Below are positions 1-11,300 of a stretch of 22,554 bases of DNA, in pieces (position 1 is the first letter of the stretch; the number at the start of each line of letters is the position of its first letter). The notes under the pieces are model-generated. The model ran no database searches, was not told where the DNA came from, and saw only the letters and a list, made by a program, of their open reading frames with translations. The translations under genes and the position numbers were made by a program. Source of the stretch: Mnemiopsis leidyi (lineage: Eukaryota; Ctenophora; Tentaculata; Lobata; Bolinopsidae); the NCBI GenBank assembly GCA_000226015.1, contig JH155225.1:293518-316071 (forward strand), given 5' to 3'.

Positions 1-126
1 ACAACGCCAAAATCGAAAAAATAGACCAACTTAGGACAGTCATAAGACGATTTTAAAGGGCTAAATCAAAAATACGGGCTTCGCTAGTGCACAATTTAAT
101 CGATTATCTTCAAAACGACCGTGCTG

Positions 127-300
127 TTCAAGTCTCTATCTTTTTCTATTGCGATCAGAAACTGACCCCCCGTTTTCCCGTCCCCAAGCGTCTATCCCCT
201 GTATATATATATATATATATATAGATCAGACGAAAATTACTGAAAAAATGCATTTTTTAAGACGTTACTACAGACGCACCTTAAAAGATAGAGACTTGAA
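127..300. repeat. 18-bp inverted repeat around a TA microsatellite (foldback element)
   Basis: Positions 127-144 are the exact reverse complement of 283-300 (18 bp, no mismatch). The centre of symmetry, near 213, falls inside an alternating TA run at 202-223. The two arms could pair into a long hairpin with a 138-base loop. This suggests a small non-autonomous foldback element or a cruciform-forming site. No target-site duplication is obvious. Confidence 0.6.
202..223. repeat. (TA)11 microsatellite
   Basis: Eleven uninterrupted TA dinucleotides lie in the centre of the surrounding inverted repeat. Confidence 0.9.
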
Positions 301-407
301 ATTTTCAGGATCACGTAGATACATACTCAAGACAAAAACTGCAAAGTTTTAAGTTTTAAAGTGGTTTTCTGGATAGCCAAGTTTTGAGTTTTACGTAATC
401 GTGTATA

Positions 408-622
408 ATAGCGCTGGCAAGTTTTTCAACTTTCGTTGAAAACTTTTTCCGAGAGGGGCGCTTGTTCGGCCGAGTCGTCGGGGGCCTTCGGCCCCCTCCT
501 CCGGTAACGGGCCTGCGTCGGGGCCTTCGGCCCCTCCTTGGCCGAGGCAAAGGGGGCTTTGTTTGTTGGGCCCTGGCAAGTGCGGCGGAAGTTTTTTCCC
601 CGGTCGCGCTTGCCAGCGCTAT
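408..622. mobile_element. MITE-like element with 14-bp terminal inverted repeats
   Basis: The left end ATAGCGCTGGCAAG (408-421) is perfectly inverted at 609-622, giving a 215-bp element. The interior is far more GC-rich than its surroundings. It contains three strong hairpins: an 8-bp stem at 423-430/435-442, a 7-bp stem with a TTC loop at 480-496, and a 6-bp stem with a TTC loop at 520-534. No transposase is encoded. Open frames on both strands here are a by-product of the GC-rich composition. The size, terminal repeats and lack of coding fit a miniature inverted-repeat element. The family is not identified and a target-site duplication is unclear. Confidence 0.6.
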
Positions 623-776
623 AATCTACAATACTTGCTCGAAATTGCACGAGCATGACTTATGACAACGATAAGCCAACAAAATACACAGACTCAGCAC
701 CTTAAAACAGACAAGCCAACAACTAACCACAAACAACTAACAAAAAGACATACATTTTGTGACACATAGCCCAAAC

Positions 777-967
777 CTGGAAGAATATCTGCTCTCCAGA
801 GAATAAGATCTCGATCTATCACCCGCTCTCTCTAAGTCCATCTCCAGATTTCCCCCTTGTAGTCTCCTAACAGCTGGAGAAATCATCCCTATCCCGGCAG
901 AGGTCCGGATATCGGAACTATCTTCACATGATAACATGGACGTGGAAGCAACTGCTGCGCTCGACAT
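777..967 (-). CDS. Probable first coding exon of a minus-strand gene (product unknown)
   Basis: On the minus strand an ATG at 967-965 sits in a strong initiation context (CCACCATGTCG). It is preceded by an in-frame TGA 30 nt upstream (997-995), so it is the first Met of its frame. The frame runs 63 codons plus two bases to a donor-like CCAG|GTTTGG (exon end 777, intron starting 776). The predicted peptide starts MSSAAVASTSML and is rich in Ser, Arg and acidic residues, including LQGGNLEMDLERAGDRSRSY. No domain is recognised. Downstream exons would lie further left, and none is visible in 1-776, where only repeats and a MITE-like element are seen. It could be a chance open frame, but the start context, upstream stop and donor together favour a real exon. 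Confidence 0.4.
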
Positions 968-2319
968 GGTGGGATTCTGGTGGTGATCTTGTTGTCAGGG
1001 TGATGTGGAAGTTGCAGTCGCCGTGGAGTTTTGCGTTGTTATGACAACCAGAATGTTCGAAATTGACGGAGATTCGAATCTGATGATGGTGCTAAGTCTA
1101 AGAAATGAAGATTAGTGGAGAAGGAGAAGTGCTAGCAAGACCCAGCAACTCAGTAAGCGGAAAGCATTTAACTGCAAATACTAAATTACAGGTGGTTTGT
1201 TTCCTCAATAAAAGTGATTAAAATTGCTTCGGTTTTCTTCAAGATTCAATAGTATAATAGCTATATTCCACATTCTTTCACCCACTGTTAATGGCACTCA
1301 AAATTTATATAATAGTGGGTTTACACTTCTGTAAGTTATCTTTAGATGCTGGCAGGGCTCTAATTCCAATTAATAGTAAAATTCATTACAGATAATGTGA
1401 ATAGTGAACTTACAAATAAACTTGCAACTGTCCTGAATGAGGTCTATTTGTTGGTTCTACGTCACGTCAGTCATGTGCAGATTCGTCATTCAATGATACA
1501 ATAATCATAATAGTAACACATATCTAAGCACGTGAAAATGAAGCAGAAGTAGGAGGTAAGAATCTTATTCTTAGAGTTGTCAGAATTTACCATCAATGAT
1601 CAACGCCCCAACATCTACGCGCGAACTACAAATCGATTGCATACAATCACCATGGCCATAGAAAAATGCATCATGTTGAAGCTTACATCATAGCCATCAT
1701 ATCCTTGATACAAAACATGTCCCTTAGTCGAACGCAGGTGATCAGTGACGCCTTACTCATACGACAGGTCATAATGACAATCTTGTCATAGTCTAATTTG
1801 CGTGCTTCACAAAATTCTTCTCCTCTCATCTCTTCAGGTGCAATGTCGGAGTATCTATCCTGCTTTCGTGAGTATATTCATAAGGGTCTTATTGGACAAG
1901 ACTACATTCTTTTTGTATTGATATTTTAAACTTTTATATTAGCATTGATCGCTGTGGTTTGATATCTAATCACAACAGCTCGTGCGGTCTATTATAAGGA
2001 AGTTGGTTAAGATTACAGTTTCTAGGGTTTGCATTTTAGCCATCGCCTAATTTTAGCCGTACATCTGGGAGATTAAAGTTACATAATGATTTAATGAGGA
2101 CTGTAGGAAACTCAGTTGTCTTAGAACTGCATTCCGCGTAATTGTTTACAGAATAAAGCGTCTCTGTAAGTGTAAGGCCATCCAATACCCTACGTTTTCA
2201 CATCAAGCCTAGCGCGTGTTTTCTCCGCAGTTTGAATAAACCATACTTTTTTCTCGAACCGAACAGGGAATACTAGCACCGTTCTTAAGACAGTTCTTTT
2301 TGTACGCCGTTACCTGGTC
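968..2319. other. Spacer / probable divergent promoter region
   Basis: No coding exon is supported in this 1.35-kb stretch. It lies between the start of a probable minus-strand gene (967) and the first exon of gene A (2320), so both promoters and 5' untranslated exons would be expected here. Acceptor-like CCGCAG at 2225-2230 may mark an untranslated exon of gene A. An in-frame TGA at 2233-2235 means the gene A reading frame cannot extend further upstream without splicing. I see no convincing TATA element. Confidence 0.4.
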
Positions 2320-5300
2320 ATGAGCGAAGATCTGGGCATGAGTGGGAGACCCTTGGAAGTGGACAAATGGAGTAAGTAGAAGCAGCTTGGAGCACAGTTA
2401 GCCTGGACAATCAGACGTGTACTAGCTATGTACAAGCATTGCTTCTTGGACCGGCACCAGGATGCAGGGACTCCCTGGACTTTAATGTGTTAACGAGCTG
2501 TGGTCTGGTAGCTGTATAACACTGCGCGCTCTCTGCAGTGCACGTGCAAAGTGTGTTTGTTGCCGTTAGCACCTGTCTACTTTTCTAGAGTGGAGCAAAC
2601 TTTATCTTGGTCTTGTTCGTTTAGGTATATTCCTCTTTTACCTTACGGAGTTAATCCTTTATTGTCATTAGTCGTTTTTGTTATATTGTTCCTCCCGATA
2701 GTCTGTAGTCATTCGTGTATTTATCAGTTTCTGTCAGGGACTCGTAGTCTCAGTAATATAAACATGTCTCCGTCCTTTGAATCTTGTTTTGAATTTTGAT
2801 ACAAAATGTTTACAAAAACGTAAACACATCCGACACCGAAATGGGGATCAATCCGGTGTTTTTTCAACTCCTCAACTTATCAGTAATGCTGTCTGTAAAT
2901 CTGTGATGATGTGTTTAGCTTTGTCTTTTGTCTAGAAACGTTGTTTATAGCACTGCAAAGTTCTTCAGTTTTTTCCCTTTTCAAGCTACCCTTGTTGATG
3001 TCAATCTCAAGCAGGATTTTTCTCATAGGATGCCAAACATTTTATGTCGCATGATGAACAATTAGCCAGTCATTTGTTTTTTAAGCAAAAAGACCACATA
3101 ATCAAATATTGGATTTTAGGTGAAATGACCGCTAAGGGAACTAAAGAAAACAAAGTCAAGGGCATCCCAAATTCAGGTGGAAAAGGACCCTCACCCAAAG
3201 GAAGCATCAATGGAACTGGAATAAGGAAAGCTGGGAGCAAGAGCAAACTGAATGATGTTTTCAATGGTGGTAGGTGAAAATTTCAACAAAAGTTTTCGTA
3301 TGAAAAACTCTTTTATTTAAATTTTGTCAACTCACTCTCAACTCTCATAGAAGATATTAGATATAGGCTGTGCTATAAACTTATGAATTTGTTAGATTTC
3401 CACAGTTTTACTCAACACAAATACAACCTCCCCTGTTGAACTGAGTGCTATATTTACAGTCACCATAGCTATAACCCTGGGTATAACCCTGGTGTTTTAT
3501 CCATGGTGTTCTATCCGTCTTTACCTAGGATTTCAGCTGTGCAAGCTTGTTGAGGTTATTCAAACAGATATCATAATATAAGGCCTTTATCACTATAAAC
3601 CTTTTACATACCACACAAAATGATGCTCCTAACTCTTTACATCCTACTTCTTAGCTTCATATAATCCAGCTGTCCTTATAAAGTTATAAGAGATACAGAG
3701 AAGCGAGCTTTACTTTTCACACACTCTAAACATGCAAATCCATCGATTTGTCGACTGATAACATGCGTCACCGCAGCGCTAGGCTCACTATGAGAAAATA
3801 AAAGAGAGTGAGAGAGGGAGCTCATCATTTTCCTTGCAGCAGATCAGCTAGAATCGTGTGTTATAGTACTATATATAGCATTATGTGCACACCAGGCCTC
3901 GGCCATGCTAACGATATTTAATTCACCGTAGTCGAAATACATGGAGCATGTGTGCAGTGAGACTAGATGTTTCAGGATGGGACCAGGTTCAGGCTCGGAG
4001 CCTGGATGGCTAAATTCATAATAACGAGTCCAAGGTCCTTGGTCTACTCAATGGAAGATCCCTGAATAAAGTCAATACTCTTACACCTCGCTTTATGGTA
4101 CCGTGGAAAGACTTCTCAGCTGGGAGCTGGATTATTTGCTCTAGCTGTGTCTGCATTATAGCTCCAATAGTGGACAGCTGGACTATCTTCTGTTACTGTA
4201 TACGTTTATTCTACTGTAGACAGTTTGGCGGCAGTGTAGCGGCAGTCGGTCTTCACTTGGACAGATTACTTAGTTCATACCAAATAGAGCAAATAGTGGT
4301 TTTAACTTCGTGCTTTTGCTACACGCAATAATATTTGATAATATAAGGGCTTTTCCTGCAAACAGACGTCAGTCAGCCTTATTTCGAGTATTTAGACTTT
4401 AGAGCCTACACACAAGGACCTGGATCAAGTTTTAGCTTGAGTGTATTATACTTTACCGTGTATAACACAGGTCTATAATAAGATAAACAGATAATAAGTT
4501 GGCTCTATATAGAATGTTCTCTGCTAGGTCCGACCATAGACAGAGACCACTTCGTTGTCTAACAGGTAGTAACTGGTTGGTTATCGATAAACGGCCCTCT
4601 GTCTCTAACTATTAGCTACTTAGAGGAACTACTTCTGTAACGGATCTTGCTTGAGGTGGTCGTTTCAATTGTTGCTATTTTCAGGTTATTTTAGGACGTT
4701 GTGCAGTGCCAGATGTTAATTGTTTGGTGGTAAACATTAGGTTACTCGGATTTCAAACTTTTGTGAAGATAATTTGTGATTTGGCTTGTAGAAAAAATGT
4801 ATATTTGTTACCGATCTAGCTATATAAGCGGTATAATAAGTGCAACTTAGGATTAAAATGATTTGTTGGTCGATACAAACGCGTAGAAAGCAAAAATAAT
4901 ATTTATGTTTTTTGCTTAATTGTCATTAAGTCGAGACATGAAGTGTTGAAGCTGTTTAGTGTTTGATATCAAACTGCCTCATGAGTAATGTTTCAATTAA
5001 CCCTACTTTGACCTAAAAATAAATGACATTTAATTCTACCCTGCGTTAATCAGCTCAGTAGTTAAGTCTCCAGCATCATGCAGATAATTAATAAACAACG
5101 ACATAAACTCTATGACACAGCAGCCGTTCAGCCAGTCATTCTTGGGCCGTCATTCTTGGACAGCCGTAATTTCTTAGGATCAGGTGCCGTTATTCGCATA
5201 ACCTAGTTTTTCAGTTGCAGCCAAAATACCAAGTTAATCTGTCTAGAATCTAGGTCTTAGGCCTTAGCCGATCCTGTGGCTGACTTTTCTTAATCATATC

Positions 5301-8300
5301 TTGAGCTTTGCAAATCTACCTGGTCATGGGGTTTGTCTGTATCCGTATATGTACATAAACATTGACCACTTCGAGTTTCGTGGAATAGTGATGCCACTGA
5401 AATCAGGAAAAAGTGAAGTTTTGCGCAAGTCACGAGTCCATACAGCGGCGTATCCCAGTCATTAGATACGCCTTTTGTTTGGTTGAATTACTCTGGTCCA
5501 TATCCAGAGATAACTGACTTTAAATCCAAGCTGGGCAATATCCTGACCATTAACCTTGCCTTGTTCTTATTATATTGTGCTGCCGTTTTAGTGTACTTCC
5601 GTCAATTAGATGAGCAGAAAAATAACAACAATATGAGATTAAAATTTTTAGACTTTCGAGGACATAATAACAAAGTTTCGAATAGAGAACAACTAGAGTA
5701 GATATGAGTAGACGGCGGTCGAGGACTAGCCATGCAAACGGGACCGTCATGGTTCCCAATACGGGGATGACTAGGAAAATTTCTCGTCAAGGATCCAACG
5801 AAGGGATTTCCGGAATTCCGAGATCAGGTTTGGGAAACAAAAATATTTTTCAATGAACAGCAACTATCGGATATTAAAAAACTTGACTAGACTATACACT
5901 TGCCGATAGGAAAAGCTCAAAGCTGGATACCTATTTGAGTGACTAATAGAAAAACATTCTGGCGATGGAATAATGGTTATGACGTGGATCCTATTTCATC
6001 GACTTGAAAACCGTACCGACGAATCAAGTCTTATGTGACAGAAATTACTCATACCTAAATAGAGATTATTTGTTATTCATAAAGTGAGAAAACCCAAAAA
6101 CGTTATTTAAAATGTCGTCTACTAGTCCTGATCACAACTCTGATAGAACAAGACAGTTCTATTCACATTTTCTGACTATCTCTTCCCAGATGGAGGGGAG
6201 AAGATCAGATCCCAGAACAAAGCTACGCCCGGGACACTTCTCTCTTCTGTTATTGACGTTGAGTACATCCCTCTAGCGGTAGACCTGTGTCACTGGGTAG
6301 CCGAGCAGACACAGTCCTGTCTGGAGATTGAGCAGTTTGTCATGGTGCGTATCTTAGCATATAGTGACCTGAATTACCTTAGTTACCTTAATTCAACATA
6401 GTTACCTGAATAACCTTAGTTACCTTAATTCAACATAGTTACATAAATAACCTTAGTTACCTTAATTTTAATTATCTAAGTGAATTTAGCATAGTGAACA
6501 GATATTTATTTTATTTAAATTATCTGAGTGTATTTAACATAGCTACCTTTGTGTCTTAGTGTATTTAACATAGCGAGTATGACATTAGTGTCTTAGTGTA
6601 TTTAACATAGCAACTTTAGTATATTAGTTTATTGAACATAGTGACCTTTGTGTCTTAGTGTATCTCACATAGCAACTTTACCATCTTCATGTATCTAACA
6701 TAGAGACCTTTATTACGACTTGCGAGAATGATAAGTGAGGATGAGACTGATTTCAAGATATATATTTAGAGATATCGCGGTCTGGCAAGATACAAATAAT
6801 AATACAGATCAATCTAGGTTTATAAAACTGACGTTGCGGTGCATACAGGAATTTAACGAAGCAAAGTTCAATCATTATAAAACGCCTGCACGTGCAGAAA
6901 GTTGGCTTTTAAAACGTAAGATCGATCTGTTCTAATTAATTGTAATTGTTCTCACACAATCATTGGGAATTGTATCGGGTGAAGTCTTGAAGATACCGTA
7001 AAAAATAGTCCAATACTCAGTACTCACAGTTAGCCTTGAAATCAATTTTCAATATTTCGTGTTACATTCAGTTTCTAACCAATTTATGTCATGTCAGATA
7101 TGAGTTATTGTAACCTTGCTCCTCCAGTGTATGCAAGATGGGATCGTTCTCTGCAGACTGGTAAATGCGATCAGTAAACTGAGGTGTGAAAGATTTGGAG
7201 AGTCCTTCAAGCTGGTTCATTTTAGGGAAAATATTGGCAACAGTGTGTTCTTCGCGAGGATTAACATTGAAACTTTCATTAGGTAATTCAAAACAGGTTG
7301 GGTCTTAGTATACTTTTTTAAAGACTCAAATAATCCAACATGCGCGTATTTCTGAATTCTGATCTCCAAAACAGTGTTGGTGGGAGTGTATTAATCAGTC
7401 GCAAAACGCAAAGCGTTGCCACCACCCTGATATCCTAACAAAATCCTCCAGGTGGAGCAAGAATTTTGGAGTGACGGACACGTGCACTGTAAGTGATCTA
7501 GTAGACATGAAAGATGTGATGCAGGCTCTAAACAACGTCTACAACGTTGGCAGGAAATGTGCCGAGATGGGACTTCCTCACCCTCAGATTGTAGCTCTCG
7601 AGGTTTGAACAAAAACCTTTCGTTAAATTCGTAAAATACATAATATCTGGCAAAATTTTGATTTTACCACCTGTCTGATGTTCCTTTCATGCACGTTCGC
7701 GTGAATTTTAATGAGTATGGTCCACATCAGTACATTATCCTAAGAACGATGTATCATTATAGGATAATAGATTAAGGAGCTATGTTCTTCAGCTAGCCCA
7801 CAGTATGCGATATAATGACATTGCTGGACTCTTTGACCCTGCTCACGGACCTCTAACCAAAGAAGAAAAGGCCGCTAAGGATGGGCTGATCAACATAATC
7901 AACAATCGCGGACTCGGAGCTCTGAGGTGAACATTCCCGTATTGAAAGTTACATTATGACATGAAAATAAGTCGGAGTCGAAGAGTCTCGTACACTTTAC
8001 GAGAGAGCTATATTGAGTCTGGGCAGCCGGCAGGACTGCAAATAGCTCGTACAATCGTACATCCCTCATTACAATTATTAGTCAGTGTTCATGGTGCCTG
8101 ATCTACATTCAAGCTAGGTAGGTATCCCCTGAATAACCAGATCAAACGTACTATGTCCGTGTAGTGGTGTAGTCATTGTAAACTTGTTGCTATAGGAACG
8201 ACGCGACACTCACAGAGCAGCTAGGCAACTGGAAGAAGAGACTGGTTGGGAAGTGGGCGGGTTCTGAAATAAAGCCACCAGTTCCTGAGCCACTCCCTCC

Positions 8301-11300
8301 CTCTCCCACTCCTCCTCCTACTCCTCCCCCCATTCTGTAAGTCTCATACCAGTTCTCCTTCTAAGCTTTATGTCAGAAACGTTTAGATAGGTCAGACTTG
8401 GTTCGCTTTCGAACAGATTTTTCATTCTGAGTATTTTGTTTGTGTTTCAGCTACTTTTTTTGTTGTTCTCAAATAAGCACATAAATTTGTTTCACGTTTA
8501 CTTAATATTCCGAAGAGTAAAAAAGGCTGTGGTTGTTCAAAACAAACCAGCTCTTGAAACGAAAGGAGATTTGGAAACATTGCTGTAAGAACATCGCTAG
8601 AAAACAAACAACAGTTTCCTTAAATCACTGATTTGCATATAGTAATCCGCCTACTTGTTTTGAATAAAAAATGGCAGGAATATGAATGGCTTTGCTACAT
8701 CAAAATTGAATTAGCTAGCAGACCGAATAGCTGCAAGGATAAAACATGGGAATTCATTCAAACTTGTTCCTTTAACATGAACATTACGCAGCAATAAGCA
8801 TCTTTTTGAGACGTATGTTTTCTAATTCGAATTACTCATATGACGAACAAGAGGGTTCTAATGGTAACACTTTTCTTTCAGTGAAGCTAAAATGGGTCCA
8901 TGGGACAACGAAGAGGTGGTTCACCTGATTGATCTATACCGGCTACAGATTGATGAATTCGGGGACGATCATATCGACTTTCAGGTTAATAAATGAACCA
9001 CTTTACCATTTGTAAAGTTGTAACAAGGATCTTCATACAGCTGTAGGATATGTGATTTTCAAAAACTTGCTGAACTAAAGTGACAAATTGCCGAAACCGT
9101 GTCACTAAATCTAAGCTCACACAGCTGCTGTCTCGAAACTTCTCGAAGAGGTTTAAACACCGGACTCCACACCAATGCTGGGATAAGATGTACCAGCTGA
9201 TTGAGAGATACCAATGTGACAGATCCGCCAACAGGTACTCAACTACTTATTCAACTTTCCAGAGTACAATATCAACCAGCAAGTATAGTTCATGTTTCGC
9301 TCTAATCGTCATAACTTGTTCCTTTTAAGTTTGGTTCCTCACACTCACTTGCTAAGTAACTACATGGTATAAATATAATATCCAGGTAAAACGATTTACG
9401 GTATAACGTCCAGGTGAAACGTTTAATGATTTTATAATATTGTGTACCTATTCAAAATTTCATAGCATTTTACGTTGCCTACCTCTTGAATTTGCAATAT
9501 TTACCTGCTTACAAGGTCGTAACTATCTCCAGCGTAGTGGAAGTACAAGGAAACTTTTTAAATCACATAATTGAACACCTAATTTGAGGAAATGACCATA
9601 AACGTCAGATGTCACGAACTCAAATCCAGCATTAATCCTACTCATGAGATCAAGCAAACAAAAGGCACCCAGTGCATTGAGCTGTTACGTTTTAGATTTA
9701 AAAGTTCAGACAAGTTTAACAACGTTAGAGCATCGTACCTCTGCAGATGAGAACTTTATTTATATTTGCTCTATTTGTATTTGCCTTAACCCAGTTGATA
9801 TCTTAAAGTTTGACTGTATGTCATCGGCCACTTTCAATTTAAGGTAAATAATTATCATTCATTAACATTTCTAAGTTTCTTGTCGTAGAATGCTTATATT
9901 AGTTAATTTCTGAGAAAACTTACACACTATACTACTACGACACTACACTACACTACACTACACTACACTACAATACACTACACTACACTACACTACACTA
10001 CACTACACTACACTACACTACACTACACTACACTACACTACACTACACTACACTACACTACACTACACTACACTACACTACACTACACTACACTACACTA
10101 TACTACACTACACTACACTACACTACACTACACTATAACACTATACTACACTACACTACACTACACTACACTACACTACACTACACTACACTACACTACA
10201 CTACACTGCACTACACTACACTACACTACACTACACTACACTACATTACACTACACTACACTGTACTACACTACACTACACTNNNNNNNNNNCACTACAT
10301 TACACTTAACTACACTACAACTACACTACACTACACTACACTGCACTACACTACACTACACTACACTACACTACACTCACTACACTACACTACACTACAC
10401 TACACAACACTACACTCCACTGCACTACACTACACTACACTACACTACGCTACTCTACACTACACTACACTACACTACACACTACACTACACTACACTAC
10501 ACTACACTACACTACACTACACTACACTACACTACACTACACTACACTACACTACATTACAGGCTCTTCAAGAGGAAGGTATGTTCGGGCCCGCACCACG
10601 ACCAGCTCCATCTAACGCTGGGAGACACAGATCTAGCCAAGCATCTGAACGCAGTGTACACAGGGATGTCTCATCCTAAAGCTCCAGCTGTGCCAGCCTA
10701 TATCGAATGTGAGTTTTAAACGTTTTTGAACCGTGTGAATTTTTGATTTCTGTATCAGTTTGCGTATTATCGTTCTAACTCGTGAGTTATTCGTTCACAC
10801 ATTGCAAGCTAAATATGTTGATTTTTCTGCTCTAGTTTTATAACTTTAAGGTCGTGGTCTAGTTTTACTGGCTTAAAGTACCACTATACTCTTCTTATGA
10901 TACTGTGACATTCTGACCGATACAACTTGCTGTGACAACCAAGAGCGAGGTTTCTGGAGTCTGAGACTAGAGAGTCATTGACCTCCATGCTCAGCTCCAC
11001 AGTTTTAACACAGAGCTATATTGCCCGCTGTATCCAGTATTTATTATTATTTATGCTACATTTTATTCTTTTGTCGAAAGATTTGTCCAGACTAGCGATC
11101 GTTAGCGAGTCTATTCCTTGAAAACCCGACTATTTTACTCTATCTCAGTAGCCTGCAGTTGTAGCAGTATTAACCGAGTTTTCTGCTAACAATGCCAATA
11201 GCGCTTAGCGCGTGAAGGCAAGAGTTACTCATGACAGAGGACGAATTACCAACAACCTCCATACACGCTACTCCAGGAACCCAGGATAGCTTTGTTAAAG

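Noticed and set aside
149..352. Plus-strand open frame of 67 codons
   Set aside because: It runs through the TA microsatellite (IYIYIYI) and both parts of an inverted repeat; no coding signature.
356..665. Overlapping open frames on both strands in the GC-rich block
   Set aside because: They lie inside the MITE-like element, on both strands at once. They are low-complexity (Pro, Arg, Gly) and arise from a lack of AT-rich stops, with no splice context or domain.
4095..4331. Cys/Ile-rich open frame inside intron 2 of gene A
   Set aside because: No motif and no matching splice sites in a phase compatible with the flanking exons (3269 and 6190 already join perfectly).
5483..5790. Open frames on both strands in intron 2
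   Set aside because: Opposite-strand frames overlap, composition is intronic, and no domain or start context supports them.
6735..6935. 66-codon open frame in intron 3
   Set aside because: It lies between exons that join in phase without it; no recognisable domain.
9080..9115. Extending exon 9 of gene A back to the AG at 9080
   Set aside because: In the incoming phase the first codon would be TGA; the AG at 9114-9115 keeps frame and gives normal domain spacing.
9940..10558. CRISPR-like array or coding repeat in the ACACT tract
   Set aside because: Pure 5-bp unit with no spacers, in an intron; it is a microsatellite.
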